A DNA stretch of 64,000 nucleotides. It comes from CAZWCX01 sp964632945. Lineage in GTDB: Bacteria > Planctomycetota > MHYJ01 > WSZJ01 > CAZWCX01. The stretch lies in assembly GCA_964632945.1 (NCBI GenBank), contig CAZWCX010000002.1, positions 62,001 to 126,000 on the forward strand. Reading direction: 5' to 3'. Made by a program: the position numbers and the translations under genes. How positions within the stretch are numbered: position 1 is the stretch's first letter; the number at the start of each line of letters is the position of its first letter. Under the pieces are notes generated by a model that had not been told where the DNA came from, searched no databases, and saw only the letters and a list, made by a program, of their open reading frames with translations. Positions 44,738 through 54,103 of the stretch are shown in pieces.

Positions 44738-44822
44738 GGGCCCGTGGCGGAACCCAGCAGACGCGCCGGACTCAGAAGCCGGTACCCGCGGGGGTGTGCA
44801 GGTGCAAGTCCTGTCGGGCCCA
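44738..44822 (+). tRNA. tRNA-Leu (CAG)
   Basis: 85 nt, class II. Acceptor GGGCCCG/CGGGCCC, anticodon loop CTCAGAA giving CAG, with an A31-G39 mismatch closing the loop. Long variable arm. T-arm GCAGG-TGCAAGT-CCTGT (G55). CCA not encoded. Confidence 0.88.
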
Positions 44823-44836
44823 TCCAACCCCACTTT

Positions 44837-44921
44837 GCGGTCGTGGCGGAATCCAGCAGACGCGCGAGCTTGAGGGGCTCGTGCCCGCAGGGGCGTGCAG
44901 GTGCAAGTCCTGCCGGCCGCA
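44837..44921 (+). tRNA. tRNA-Leu (GAG)
   Basis: 85 nt, class II. Acceptor GCGGTCG/CGGCCGC, anticodon arm CGAGC-TTGAGGG-GCTCG with anticodon GAG. T-arm GCAGG-TGCAAGT-CCTGC (G55). CCA not encoded. Ends 11 bp from the convergent murB stop, with no visible terminator between. Confidence 0.9.
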
Positions 44922-44932
44922 CTTTCGTCCGT

Positions 44933-45841
44933 TCACCAGACCTGCACTTCCAGGTGCAGGTCGATGCCGGAGCGGCGCTTGACTTCCGCGCGGGCCTGCT
45001 CGATGAGCGCGAGCATGTCGGCCGAGGAGGCGTGCCCGGTGTTGAGGAAGAAATTCCCGTGCAGGGTCGAGATCACGGCGTCCCCGACCCGGGAGCCCTT
45101 GAGCCCGGCCTCGTCGATCAGCCGCCCCGCGGATCCCCCGGGCGGATTCTTGAAGATGCAGCCCACGCTGCGCGCGTTCAGCGGCTGGGAGGCCTTCTTC
45201 TCGCCCAGAATCGCCCGCGCTCGGGCCAACAGCTCTTCGGGGTCGCCGGGCGAGAGCCGGAGGACCACCTCGGCGATCATCACGTTGCCGAGGTTGGAGG
45301 TCCGGTAGTCGAACCGGATCTGTTCGCGTCCGCGAACCTCCGACCTGCCGTCCGGGTGAAACACCAGGATGCGCTCGACGAAGGGGCCGATGTTGCCGTA
45401 CTTGCCGCCGGCATTCATGTAGACGGCGCCGCCGATGGTTCCGGGGATGCCGACCAGGGCCTCGAGTCCGCCGAGGCAAAACTCGCAGGTTCGGCTGATG
45501 AGGGAGGAAAAGGGATACCCTGCGCCGACGGTGACGAGCGGCTCTTCGATGCGCAGGTGGCGGACGTCATGGAGCCGGAAGACGGCGCCCTCGACGCCCT
45601 CGTCCCGGATCAGCACATTGGATCCGCCGCCGAGAGCGCGGACGGGGATGCCGAAGCGATGGAACACCCCGAGCATTTCGCGCATCTGGTCGACGTCGCG
45701 GGGCGCCGCGAGGAACCGGGCGTGGCCGCCCAGGTAGAGGGTCGTGTAGCGGGCGAGCGGTTCCTGGAATTTGATTCGCGGACGGAAGGGTTTGAGGGCC
45801 TCCAGCAGTTCCGCGCTTTCCGTTGCGGCGGGGGCGTCCAT
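44933..45841 (-). CDS. murB: UDP-N-acetylenolpyruvoylglucosamine reductase MurB
   Basis: Flavoenzyme of 302 aa reducing UDP-GlcNAc-enolpyruvate to UDP-MurNAc. FAD-binding segments are RALGGGSNVLIRDEG and LEALVGIPGTIGGAVYMNAG; SVGCIFKNP is the active-site loop, with Cys where many MurB have the proton-donating Ser, as in a known subset. The tail LIDEAGLKGSRVGDAVIS belongs to the shorter MurB type. The ATG at 45841 is one base after the murC stop. Last gene of the division/cell-wall cluster; no ftsQ follows. Confidence 0.94.
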   Translation of the reverse strand: MDAPAATESAELLEALKPFRPRIKFQEPLARYTTLYLGGHARFLAAPRDVDQMREMLGVFHRFGIPVRALGGGSNVLIRDEGVEGAVFRLHDVRHLRIEEPLVTVGAGYPFSSLISRTCEFCLGGLEALVGIPGTIGGAVYMNAGGKYGNIGPFVERILVFHPDGRSEVRGREQIRFDYRTSNLGNVMIAEVVLRLSPGDPEELLARARAILGEKKASQPLNARSVGCIFKNPPGGSAGRLIDEAGLKGSRVGDAVISTLHGNFFLNTGHASSADMLALIEQARAEVKRRSGIDLHLEVQVW

Positions 45842-45842
45842 C

Positions 45843-47312
45843 TCAAGCCCCCCCGAAGTGGGCGGCGCGGATCGCCTCGGCGAACTTATGCACGTCACCG
45901 GCGCCCATGGTGACGACCAGGGTGCCGGGGTGGAGGGCGGCGCCGACGCGGGCGACGATATCCGCGCCGGCGGGCCGGTACTCTGCGCGTCCGCCCCGAT
46001 CGACGATGGCGCGGACGAGGTCTACGGCGGAGACGGAGCGGATTTCCTCCTCGGTTTCGCGCGCGGAGTAGATGTCGGGAACCACCGCCAGATCGGCGCG
46101 GGCGAGGGCGTCGGCGAACTCCTCGAGGTGGCGGCGCGTGCGGCCATGCTGGTGGGGCTGGTAGATGGCGACCACCTGCGTGATTCCGGGGATCCGGCGC
46201 GCCGCGGCGAGGACGGCGGAGATTTCGGTGGGATGGTGAGCGTAGTCGTCCATGAGGATGGACCCGTCCCGTTCGGCGAGACGCTGCATCCGTCGGGCGA
46301 TGCCGGGAAAGGACTGGAGCGCGCGGGCCGCCTCTTCCGCGCCGATGCCGGAAGCGGCGAGCGCGGCGATGGCGGCGGTCGCGTTCCATACGTTGTGGAC
46401 CCCGGGCACCGGAAGCCGGATTTCGACCGACTTGCCCTCCGGGGTGTGAAGCGTGGCTTGGGCCCGGCCTTCGACCATCCGGGGATCCACGATTCGCCAC
46501 GGGTTTTCCGTCCCGGTTCCGAACGGGGTCCGGCGGGCGGACGCCCCCCATCGCGCGATTGCCCGATCCACGGCGTTCCGGACCGTGGGATCCTCGCCGT
46601 GGTGGACGATCGTTCCGCCGGCCGGGACGCTGCCGAGAAATTGGGCGAAAGCCTCTACGATCTCGTCCAGGTCGCGATAGTAGTCCAGATGGTCCGCCTC
46701 GATGTTGGTCACCACGGCCACGTGCGCGCGAAGGTGGTGGAAGCTGCGCGCGTATTCGCAGGCCTCCACGACGAAGTGGGGGCCGTCGCCGACCCGGCTG
46801 CCTGAATCCAGGCCCGGGAGCGTGCCGCCCACGACGAACGTGGGATCCTGCCCGAGGGCCTGGAGCGCGTGGGCTACCATGCCGGTCGTGGTGGTCTTGC
46901 CGTGGCATCCGCTGACGGCGATTCCGAAGCGGTCCGACATCACGCGTCCGAGCAGTTCGGCGTAGCGGATCACGGGCAGTCCGCGTTGGAGGGCGCGGGC
47001 GACTTCGGGATTGGTTTCGTCGACGGCGAGGGTTCGCACCACGAGGCGCGCATCCTCCGCCAGGTTGTCCGCGTCGTGGCCGATGCGGATTCGTGCGCCC
47101 AGCGACTCCAGTCGTTGCGTCGCGCGCGATCGGAGCGCGTCGGAACCGGAAACGCGGAATCCGCGGCGCAGGAGGCACTCGGCCAGCCCGCACATCCCGC
47201 TTCCGCCGATCCCCACGAAGTGGACCGGTTGGGGAGTGGCGAAAAAGCCGGCGGGGGATCGCGGGGGGACCCCTTCCCGCGCGGGTTGCACGGGCATCGG
47301 CAGGGGGTTCAC
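45843..47312 (-). CDS. murC: UDP-N-acetylmuramate--L-alanine ligase MurC
   Basis: Mur ligase of 489 aa adding L-Ala to UDP-MurNAc. N-terminal VHFVGIGGSGMCGLAECLL binds the UDP part, AVSGCHGKTTTTGMVAHAL is the ATP P-loop, and LMDDYAHHPTEISAVL is the family signature. The GTG start at 47312 overlaps the murG stop (GTGA). A ~28-residue N-terminal extension precedes the conserved core. Confidence 0.95.
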   Translation of the reverse strand: MNPLPMPVQPAREGVPPRSPAGFFATPQPVHFVGIGGSGMCGLAECLLRRGFRVSGSDALRSRATQRLESLGARIRIGHDADNLAEDARLVVRTLAVDETNPEVARALQRGLPVIRYAELLGRVMSDRFGIAVSGCHGKTTTTGMVAHALQALGQDPTFVVGGTLPGLDSGSRVGDGPHFVVEACEYARSFHHLRAHVAVVTNIEADHLDYYRDLDEIVEAFAQFLGSVPAGGTIVHHGEDPTVRNAVDRAIARWGASARRTPFGTGTENPWRIVDPRMVEGRAQATLHTPEGKSVEIRLPVPGVHNVWNATAAIAALAASGIGAEEAARALQSFPGIARRMQRLAERDGSILMDDYAHHPTEISAVLAAARRIPGITQVVAIYQPHQHGRTRRHLEEFADALARADLAVVPDIYSARETEEEIRSVSAVDLVRAIVDRGGRAEYRPAGADIVARVGAALHPGTLVVTMGAGDVHKFAEAIRAAHFGGA

Positions 47313-48433
47313 GAACGCACCCTCGAAAGGGCGGCCGGGCCGCGAGCCAGTTCGAGCACCAGATCGGCCACCCGATCCGCGGCGGTGGGGCGGGAAAGGC
47401 TGCGGGAGTTGCGCGAGAATTCGCCGCGCCGGCGATCGTCGAGCAGCAGCGTGTCCAGGTAGTTCCTGAACCAGGCGGGATTCCAGTCGGTCTCGGGTTG
47501 GCAGAAGCCGGCCTTCTGCTTGGCGGCCTCCAGCGCGTTGGCGTGCTGGTGCCGGTCCGCCGCGTGCGGGTAGGGGACGAGCAGCATGGGGATTCCGTAC
47601 GACGACATCTCGGCGATCGCGGTGCCTCCGGCCCGCGCCAGCGCGAGGTCGGCCGCCGAATAGGCGAGGGTCATGCGTTCGAAGAACGGAAAGACCCGGG
47701 CCTGGACGCCGAGCGCCGCGTAGTGGCTCCGCACCGTCGCCTCGTTGTCCGCGCCGGTGAGGTGGATCACCTGCACGCGCGCGGCCAGGTCCTTCAGCCC
47801 CTCCCCGTGCCGGAGGACGATCCCATCCACCCCGGTGGCGCCCTGGCTCCCGCCCATGATCAGCAGGGTCCGCTTGTCGGCGGAGAGATCCAGCTCGCGC
47901 AGGGCCTCGTCCCGGGGCACCGGCTTGAGTTCCTCGCGGAGGGGGTTTCCGGTCGCCTCATACAACCCGGGGCGCCCGGCAAATCGGAGGCCGGTGACGT
48001 CCCACTGCCCGCAGACCCGTCGTGCGAATCGCGAGCAGGCGCGTACGGCCCGGCCGGGAACGACGTTCTGCTCGAGGAGCACGAGCGGAATGCCGCGGAG
48101 GGCGGCCGCCAGGGCGGGGCCGACCAGGCCGTATCCGCCGAGTCCGACCACGGCCGCCGGGCGCAGGCGCGATACGTGTTTCCAGGCCTGGTGCCACCCG
48201 CGCGCAAGTTCCGGCACGGCGGCCAGTCCGCCCCGGCGCAGCCCCTTGAACCGCTGGCGCGGCACCACCTGGTAGGGGAATCCGTACCGCTTCAGGTTGC
48301 GCTCGTCGATGGGTCGATCGGTGCAAAGGAACCAGGGCTCGAGGGTGGGTTCTCGCCGGACCAGCGCCTGGGCCAGGGCGATTCCGGGGAAGAGGTGGCC
48401 TCCCGTGCCGCCGCCGGCGAGGACGATTCTCAC
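47309..48433 (-). CDS. murG: Lipid II synthase MurG
   Basis: GT-B glycosyltransferase of 374 aa adding GlcNAc to lipid I at the inner membrane face. Acceptor-side loops LAGGGTGGHLFPGIALAQAL and VVGLGGYGLVGPALAAAL are clear, as are LIMGGSQGATGVDGIVL and the donor site ALARAGGTAIAEMSSYGIPM. Located 30 bp after ftsW. Confidence 0.95.
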   Translation of the reverse strand: MRIVLAGGGTGGHLFPGIALAQALVRREPTLEPWFLCTDRPIDERNLKRYGFPYQVVPRQRFKGLRRGGLAAVPELARGWHQAWKHVSRLRPAAVVGLGGYGLVGPALAAALRGIPLVLLEQNVVPGRAVRACSRFARRVCGQWDVTGLRFAGRPGLYEATGNPLREELKPVPRDEALRELDLSADKRTLLIMGGSQGATGVDGIVLRHGEGLKDLAARVQVIHLTGADNEATVRSHYAALGVQARVFPFFERMTLAYSAADLALARAGGTAIAEMSSYGIPMLLVPYPHAADRHQHANALEAAKQKAGFCQPETDWNPAWFRNYLDTLLLDDRRRGEFSRNSRSLSRPTAADRVADLVLELARGPAALSRVRS

Positions 48434-48463
48434 TTCCGAATACTCCGCGGTTCGGTACGGGTC

Positions 48464-49654
48464 TCAGACGTGCGCCGGCCGCGCGATGCGGCTGCCCGAA
48501 CGCCCGATTCCATAGACGATTCCGACTCCGGTCATCATGGCCACGAGGCCGGAGCCTCCGTAGCTGACGAACGGCAGGGAGATCCCCTTTGGCGGGATCA
48601 TACCGGTCACGACCGCGATGTTCATGACCGCCTGGAACCCGACCAAGAGCATCATACCGGATGCCGCCAGAAAGGCGAAAGAATCCGGGGCGCGATCGGC
48701 CACGCGCCTCATGCACAGCACGACGGTGGCGAACAAGAGGATGATCAGCAGGCTTCCGGCCAGCCCCAGTTCCTCTCCCACGACCGCGAAGATGAAATCC
48801 GTATGTCGTTCGGGCAGATAGTACAGCTTCTGCCGGGAGAGGCCGAGCCCGACGCCGAAGTCCCCCCCGGCGCCGAGGCCGATCAAGGCCTGATTGACCT
48901 GATGTCCCTTGCCCAGGAGGTCGGCGTCCGGGCGGAGGAATGTATCCAGGCGCTGTCGCACGTGTGGAAACAGGGTGAAGGCGAGCAGGAACGCGGTCGG
49001 CAGGGCCACCGCCCCGGCCGGCATGAGGTAGAGAAGCCGCACTCCGGCCAGAAACGAGAGCGTGAGTCCGACGGCGGCAATGAAGAGCGCGGTACCCACG
49101 TCGGGTTGGACCAGGATCGGCGCGGTGACGGCGGCGATGAGGCCGAGGCAGGCGAGGAATCCGGCGGTGAATCTCCGGGCACACCCGGATTCACGGGTGA
49201 GCAGCCATGCCAGGCCGAGGATGAGGGCGATTTTGGCCATTTCCGACGGTTGGAACCCGATTCCCCCAAGGCGCAGCCAGCGGCGCACGTTCTTCCCGCT
49301 GGCCGCGAGGCCGGGGACGAAGAGGAGCAGCAGACAGACGATCGATCCCGCGACGATCCAGGGGGCGGCGCGCCGCCACATCGGCATCGGGATTTGGGCG
49401 GCCACCCAGAAGGCGAGGAGGGAAAGCCCGGTCCAGGACAGTTGGCGGCGCACGTACTGATACCCGTCCTGGCTCATGCTGCGTTCGGAAACGACGAAGC
49501 TGCTGCTGAACACCATCACCAGTCCGATGCCGATGAGGACGAGGACGGCGAAAAGCATCAGGTGATGCGCTTCGATCCCGGTCACGGGGGCGGCGTCCGG
49601 GCCGGATTCGCGGGGGAGGCGGGCAACGCCGCCGAATCGACGCTCGGATTCCAT
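48464..49654 (-). CDS. ftsW: Lipid II polymerase FtsW (SEDS family)
   Basis: Integral membrane protein of about 396 aa with ~10 TM helices, the septal peptidoglycan glycosyltransferase. Family segments include VMVFSSSFVVSERS, FQPSEMAKIALILGLAWLL, HTDFIFAVVGEELGLAGSL and ISLPFVSYGGSGLVAMMTGV. The start is uncertain: the frame stays open upstream to 49903 but that part is Arg/Pro-rich and lacks an RBS, so the ATG at 49654 is used. RodA is the alternative name; the context favours FtsW. Confidence 0.9.
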   Translation of the reverse strand: MESERRFGGVARLPRESGPDAAPVTGIEAHHLMLFAVLVLIGIGLVMVFSSSFVVSERSMSQDGYQYVRRQLSWTGLSLLAFWVAAQIPMPMWRRAAPWIVAGSIVCLLLLFVPGLAASGKNVRRWLRLGGIGFQPSEMAKIALILGLAWLLTRESGCARRFTAGFLACLGLIAAVTAPILVQPDVGTALFIAAVGLTLSFLAGVRLLYLMPAGAVALPTAFLLAFTLFPHVRQRLDTFLRPDADLLGKGHQVNQALIGLGAGGDFGVGLGLSRQKLYYLPERHTDFIFAVVGEELGLAGSLLIILLFATVVLCMRRVADRAPDSFAFLAASGMMLLVGFQAVMNIAVVTGMIPPKGISLPFVSYGGSGLVAMMTGVGIVYGIGRSGSRIARPAHV

Positions 49655-49924
49655 GTGGGCTCGTACCGTTGCGGACCGGTCGAGGGAGCCGAACCGGGAC
49701 TCGCGCAGGCGTCTCCCCGGCTCCCGCGCCCGGGGCATCTCCCGGGTGCGTCGGATCGGGTCCGGGCGGATCGGGCGACCGGAACGGGGCGGGGCCGGGC
49801 GCCGTCGTTTCCGGGTCCCGCTGCCGATGGAGTCGCGTCCGCCGTCGTCCTGGTTCGCGCCGTCCTGTCTCGGCCGGGGGTCCTCGCCTTGCCCGCCGGC
49901 CACAGGGATTATCGGCAGAAACCG
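49655..49924. other. 270-bp gap between mraY and ftsW
   Basis: murD usually sits here in this gene order. No Mur-ligase motif is visible in any frame. The ftsW frame is open through it as an Arg/Pro-rich stretch, so an N-terminal extension of FtsW cannot be excluded. Confidence 0.5.
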
Positions 49925-51004
49925 CTATCCGACTTTGAGGCTGGCCAGGGCGATGACCGCGAAAATGGCGGCCACGATCCAGAAGCGGATGGTGATCTTG
50001 GTCTCGTGGAGGCCGAGGAACTGGTAGTGGTGGTGGAGCGGGGCGATCTTGAAAAAGCGGTAGTTCCATCCCCGTACGGTGATGATCTGGATGATGACCG
50101 AGAGGGTGTCGATCACGAAGATGGCGCCCACGAGGAAGAGGGCGAGCTCCTGCTTGGCGCACACGGCGATGATGCCGAGCGCCCCGCCGAGCGGGAGGGC
50201 GCCGGTATTGCCCAGGAAGACCTGCGCGGGGAAGGCGTTGAACCAGAGGAACCCCATGACGGCGCCGACGATGGCCGCGCAGACAACCGTCAGTTCCCCG
50301 ACCCCCGCCACGTAGGGGATGCCGAGATACTTGGAGAAGTCCACGCGCCCCGCGAGGTAGGTGATCGCCCCGTAGGTCATGGTGGCAATGATGAGGCAGC
50401 CGGCGGCGAGGCCGTCGAGTCCGTCGGTAATGTTGACCGCGTTCGAGGAAGCGACGATGACCAGGGTCACGAACACCGGGTAGAGCCACCCGAGATCCAC
50501 GGTTTCCTTCAGGAACGGGACGTAGAGCGTGGTCACGTCGGGCATCACATCCCGGCCGTACAGCCAGAGTTCGAACCCCACGATGCCGCCGATCGCGACC
50601 TGGAACAGCAGCTTCATGCGGATCGACAGCCCCTTTTTCCGCACGGCCGTGAGCTTGATGTAGTCGTCGTAGAAGCCCACGATCCCCAGGGTGATCACGA
50701 CGTACAGGGTCGCCAGCACGAACGGGTTGAAGAGCTTGGCGAACCCCAGCGTGGTGAGGAGGACCGCGATGAGGACGAAAAAGCCGCCCATGGTGGGCGT
50801 GGCCGCCTTGGCGCGGTGGATCTCGCTGAGTACCCGGGAGTCCCCCTTGTCCGTGCGCTCGCCGATCTTCTTGCGGGTGAGCCAGGCGATGACCGGCTTG
50901 CCGATGAGGAGGCAGGCGACGAACGCGACGATGGCCGCGGACGCAGAGCGGAACGTGATGTACTTGATCTGCGGCCAGCCGTCTTGGAGGAGGTAATAGA
51001 ACAC
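49925..51004 (-). CDS. mraY: Phospho-MurNAc-pentapeptide transferase MraY
   Basis: Membrane enzyme of 359 aa with ~10 TM helices making lipid I. Catalytic motifs: KAATPTMGGFFVL, IVGFYDDYIKL (Asp pair), SSNAVNITDGLDGLAAG and, near the C-terminus, APLHHHYQFLGLHETKITIR. Starts at GTG 51004, four bases after the murF stop. Nothing missing. Confidence 0.97.
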   Translation of the reverse strand: MFYYLLQDGWPQIKYITFRSASAAIVAFVACLLIGKPVIAWLTRKKIGERTDKGDSRVLSEIHRAKAATPTMGGFFVLIAVLLTTLGFAKLFNPFVLATLYVVITLGIVGFYDDYIKLTAVRKKGLSIRMKLLFQVAIGGIVGFELWLYGRDVMPDVTTLYVPFLKETVDLGWLYPVFVTLVIVASSNAVNITDGLDGLAAGCLIIATMTYGAITYLAGRVDFSKYLGIPYVAGVGELTVVCAAIVGAVMGFLWFNAFPAQVFLGNTGALPLGGALGIIAVCAKQELALFLVGAIFVIDTLSVIIQIITVRGWNYRFFKIAPLHHHYQFLGLHETKITIRFWIVAAIFAVIALASLKVG

Positions 51005-51008
51005 GCGA

Positions 51009-52412
51009 TCAGCTCACGGCGACGGCGGGTTGGGGCCGAAAGCACTCCAGCACGCGTTCCAGACGGATTTCCCGCGACCCCTTGAGCAGGACGAGGTCCC
51101 CCTCCTTGGCCGATTGCAGGAGTGCGCTGCCTGCGGCCTCGGCGGTTTCGAAATGGGCGGTCTTGAGGCCGCGACGAAGCTGCGCCAGCCGTTCGGAAAC
51201 GTGACGCGCCAGGTCGCCGACGGTGAAGACGGCGTGCAGCGGAAGATCCGCGATCTGGTCGGCAAGCTTCTCGTGGAAATACCGCGCCTGATCCCCCAGT
51301 TCCAGCATGTCGCCGAGCAGCAGGAAGCGGCGGCCGCAGGTGGGCAGGGTGGCGAGTTCGCCGATCGCCAGCCGGGCGGAGCGCGGACCGGCGTTGTAAG
51401 CGTCGTTGATGAAGACGATCCCCTGAACGACGGAGCGCTCCATCCGCATCGGCGGGGGGGAGAAGTCGGCAAGGCGGGCGGCGACCTGGCCCAGGTCCAC
51501 TCCCATGGACAGGCACGCGGCCGCGGCCGCCAGCGCATTGTAGACGTTCCAAGAGCCGATCATCCCCGGCAATTCGATGGGGAACTCCTTGTTGAGGAGG
51601 AAGCGGATGCCGCGTTCGGTCGTCACGATGTCCGATCCCTGGACGTCGGCGGGTTGGAACACGCCGAACGTGACGACGCGGCAGAGGCAGCGGCGGGCCA
51701 TGTCGCGCGTGTGCTCGTTGTCCTGGTTGAGTACGGCCAACCCGGTGGGTTCGAGGCCGTGGACGAGATGGGCCTTCTCCGCGGCCACCCCCTCGACCGT
51801 CCCGAGCCCCTTCAGATGGACTTCGGAAACGTTGGTCACCACGCCGATGTCCGGGCGTGCCACTCCGGCGAGGTACCGGATATCGCCCGGCCCGTTGGTC
51901 CCCATCTCCACCGCCGCGAAGGAATGCGTCGGCAGGAGGCGGAACAGGGTCAGGGGAACGCCGACCGAATTGTTGAAGCTCTTGACGGACTTGATCCCCG
52001 CGCGATCCTTGGCAAGCACGTGATAGATCATTTCCTTGGTGGTGGTCTTGCCGTTGGATCCCGTGATGCCGATGACGCTCGCCTCGCACTGGTTGCGATG
52101 GTGGCGGGCAAGGTCGCCGAGGGCGGTCAGCGTGTCGCCGACCTGGATGACCCAGGTATCCGGCAGGAGTTCCTCGGGAATCGGTTGCGACACCACGAGG
52201 CCGGCGGCGCCCCGGCGGACGGCATCGCCGAGGAAATCATGTCCGTCGTAGGTCGGACCCTTCAATGCGACGAACAAGTCGCCGGGTTTCAGGTTCCGCG
52301 TATCGGTCGAGATGCCCTTGACCGCGGCTTCACGCGATACTTTGCGGATGCGCCCGCCCACGACCTTGGCCAGAATTTCGATGGATCGTTGCACCGGTCC
52401 CGCCTCCCGCAT
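51009..52412 (-). CDS. murF: UDP-MurNAc-tripeptide--D-alanyl-D-alanine ligase MurF
   Basis: Mur ligase of 467 aa adding D-Ala-D-Ala. The N-terminal domain contains ISTDTRNLKPGDLFVALKG, the P-loop is VIGITGSNGKTTTKEMIYHV, and INDAYNAGPRSARLAI is the MurF-specific segment. Starts four bases after murE. Confidence 0.95.
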   Translation of the reverse strand: MREAGPVQRSIEILAKVVGGRIRKVSREAAVKGISTDTRNLKPGDLFVALKGPTYDGHDFLGDAVRRGAAGLVVSQPIPEELLPDTWVIQVGDTLTALGDLARHHRNQCEASVIGITGSNGKTTTKEMIYHVLAKDRAGIKSVKSFNNSVGVPLTLFRLLPTHSFAAVEMGTNGPGDIRYLAGVARPDIGVVTNVSEVHLKGLGTVEGVAAEKAHLVHGLEPTGLAVLNQDNEHTRDMARRCLCRVVTFGVFQPADVQGSDIVTTERGIRFLLNKEFPIELPGMIGSWNVYNALAAAAACLSMGVDLGQVAARLADFSPPPMRMERSVVQGIVFINDAYNAGPRSARLAIGELATLPTCGRRFLLLGDMLELGDQARYFHEKLADQIADLPLHAVFTVGDLARHVSERLAQLRRGLKTAHFETAEAAGSALLQSAKEGDLVLLKGSREIRLERVLECFRPQPAVAVS

Positions 52413-52416
52413 GATC

Positions 52417-53871
52417 TCAACCTCCCAGGGCCGCTTTCGCCACGAAGCAGTCGTCGAACGGCTTCACGCCGTCCCGGAAGATCTGGTACGTTTCGTGTCC
52501 CTTGCCGGCGATCACGACCGCGTCGCCCGGCCGGGCCTCCCGCACGGCGGCCCGAATGGCCTCGGCCCGGTCGACCTGGACCCGGCACCGGTCCGGCTCC
52601 TTCATTCCTGCCAGGATGTCCCGAATGATCGCGTCCGGATCCTCCGAGCGCGGGTTGTCCGACGTCACGTAAGCCAGGTCCCCCAGCCGTTCAACCGTTG
52701 AGCCCATCAGGGGCCGCTTCCCGCGATCCCGGTCGCCGCCGCATCCGAAGACGGTGAGGATGCGTCCCGTGCACACCTCCCGAACCGTGCGCAGCACGTT
52801 GGCCAGGGCGTCGTCCGTATGCGCGTAGTCGACCAGTACGGCGAAGGGCTGTCCGGCCTCCACCGGCTCGAGCCGCCCGCGCACCGACGTCACCCGCTCG
52901 AGCCCGGCGACGATGCTCTCCGCGGGGTGTCCGAGCCCCCAGGCGCAACCCGCGGCCGCCAGCACGTTGCTCACGTTGTGCCGGCCGATCAGCCGCGTGC
53001 GCACCTCCACGGTCGCCTCGGGAAGCCGCAGGCGCAGTCGCGTTCCCTGCAGCGAGCGCTCGAGCACGTCGGCGCCGACATCGGTCGCGCGATCCGACCC
53101 AAAGCGGATCACGCGCGCCTTCGTTCGCACCCGGTATACATCGGCAATCGGGTCGTCCGAATTGAGGACCGCGATGCCGGAAGGGGCGAGTCCTTCGAAC
53201 AGCCGGGACTTCGCGTCGCGATACGACTCCAGGGTGCCATGGTAGTCGAGGTGGTCGCGCGTGAGATTGGTGAACACGCCGGCGGAGAACGGAATGCCCT
53301 CGACGCGGCGTTGATCCAGGGAATGGGAGGAAACCTCCATGGCCACGTGGCGGATCCCCTGGGACAAGGCCTCCGCAAAGTAGGCATGCAGCTCCGGCGG
53401 GTCGGGGGTGGTCAGGGGCGCCGGCAGGATGCGCTGTCCGATCCGGTAGGCGACCGTGCCCAGCAGGACGCACGGGTTCCCGGCGGCCTCCAGGCAGGCG
53501 TGGATGAGCGTGGCGGTCGTGGTCTTGCCGTTGGTTCCGGTCACGCCCACCACGGTCATGCGGCGCGCCGGGTGGCCGTGCAGGGCGGCGGCAGCCAGGG
53601 AGAAGGCGGAGCGGGTGTCGCGCACCACGAGTTGCGGGATCCGCTTGGGAATCTCGAGCGCGCGAGCGGTGATGATCGCCGCGCATCCGGCGTGGATGGC
53701 ATCGGCGACGAACTGGTGGCCGTCGGCCTTCCTGCCTTCGAGGGCGACGAACAGGACTCCGCTCCGGACCTGGCGGGAATCGTGCGTCACCGCCGTCACC
53801 GGCACGTCCTGGAAGTCGACGGCTTGGGCGACATCCAGCGCATCGCGGATCTGGGAGAGTCGTACACCCAT
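52417..53871 (-). CDS. murE: UDP-MurNAc-L-Ala-D-Glu--2,6-diaminopimelate ligase MurE
   Basis: Mur ligase of 484 aa. P-loop VVGVTGTNGKTTTATLIHAC, then MEVSSHSLDQRRVEG. The substrate motif DNPRSEDP is the DNPR form associated with meso-diaminopimelate, so the peptidoglycan is probably DAP-type. The C-terminal AGKGHETYQ is conserved. A promoter with a perfect TATAAT lies about 170-200 bp upstream, so murE and the genes after it can be transcribed independently of ftsI. Confidence 0.95.
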   Translation of the reverse strand: MGVRLSQIRDALDVAQAVDFQDVPVTAVTHDSRQVRSGVLFVALEGRKADGHQFVADAIHAGCAAIITARALEIPKRIPQLVVRDTRSAFSLAAAALHGHPARRMTVVGVTGTNGKTTTATLIHACLEAAGNPCVLLGTVAYRIGQRILPAPLTTPDPPELHAYFAEALSQGIRHVAMEVSSHSLDQRRVEGIPFSAGVFTNLTRDHLDYHGTLESYRDAKSRLFEGLAPSGIAVLNSDDPIADVYRVRTKARVIRFGSDRATDVGADVLERSLQGTRLRLRLPEATVEVRTRLIGRHNVSNVLAAAGCAWGLGHPAESIVAGLERVTSVRGRLEPVEAGQPFAVLVDYAHTDDALANVLRTVREVCTGRILTVFGCGGDRDRGKRPLMGSTVERLGDLAYVTSDNPRSEDPDAIIRDILAGMKEPDRCRVQVDRAEAIRAAVREARPGDAVVIAGKGHETYQIFRDGVKPFDDCFVAKAALGG

Positions 53872-54040
53872 GGGTTCGCGGGCCCTCGGCGGGAGTCGTT
53901 CCCCGTGCCGAGCCCGGGGAGCGCCGGACCGATCGATCCCGATCTCCGCGGCCTCGGCACGCGATCGGGGGTCCAGGCCGTGCGACGGGGGACTCTGCGG
54001 GGAATCCGGGCCTCCCGGCCGATCCACACGGCCCGCACCG

Positions 54041-54070
54041 ATTATACCGACAGACTCTTTTTTTAGGCAA
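54041..54070 (-). promoter_or_regulatory. Internal promoter between ftsI and murE
   Basis: Minus strand: TTGCCT (54070-54065), 18-bp spacer containing an A7 tract, TATAAT (54046-54041, perfect). Leaves a leader of ~160 nt before the murE ATG, in which I see no clear structure. Confidence 0.65.
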
Positions 54071-54103
54071 GAGGGGAACGATGCCGGATCCGGACGCGCG
54101 GGC

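Noticed and set aside
44196..44921. CRISPR-like array or mobile-element attachment site at the tRNA cluster
   Set aside because: The spaced repeated motifs are tRNA T-arms; no identical repeats with unique spacers, and no integrase gene is near.
47093..51085. Plus-strand open frame of 1330 codons across murC, murG, ftsW and mraY
   Set aside because: It runs antisense to four clear genes of the cell-wall cluster; low-complexity Arg/Gly/His/Glu-rich product.
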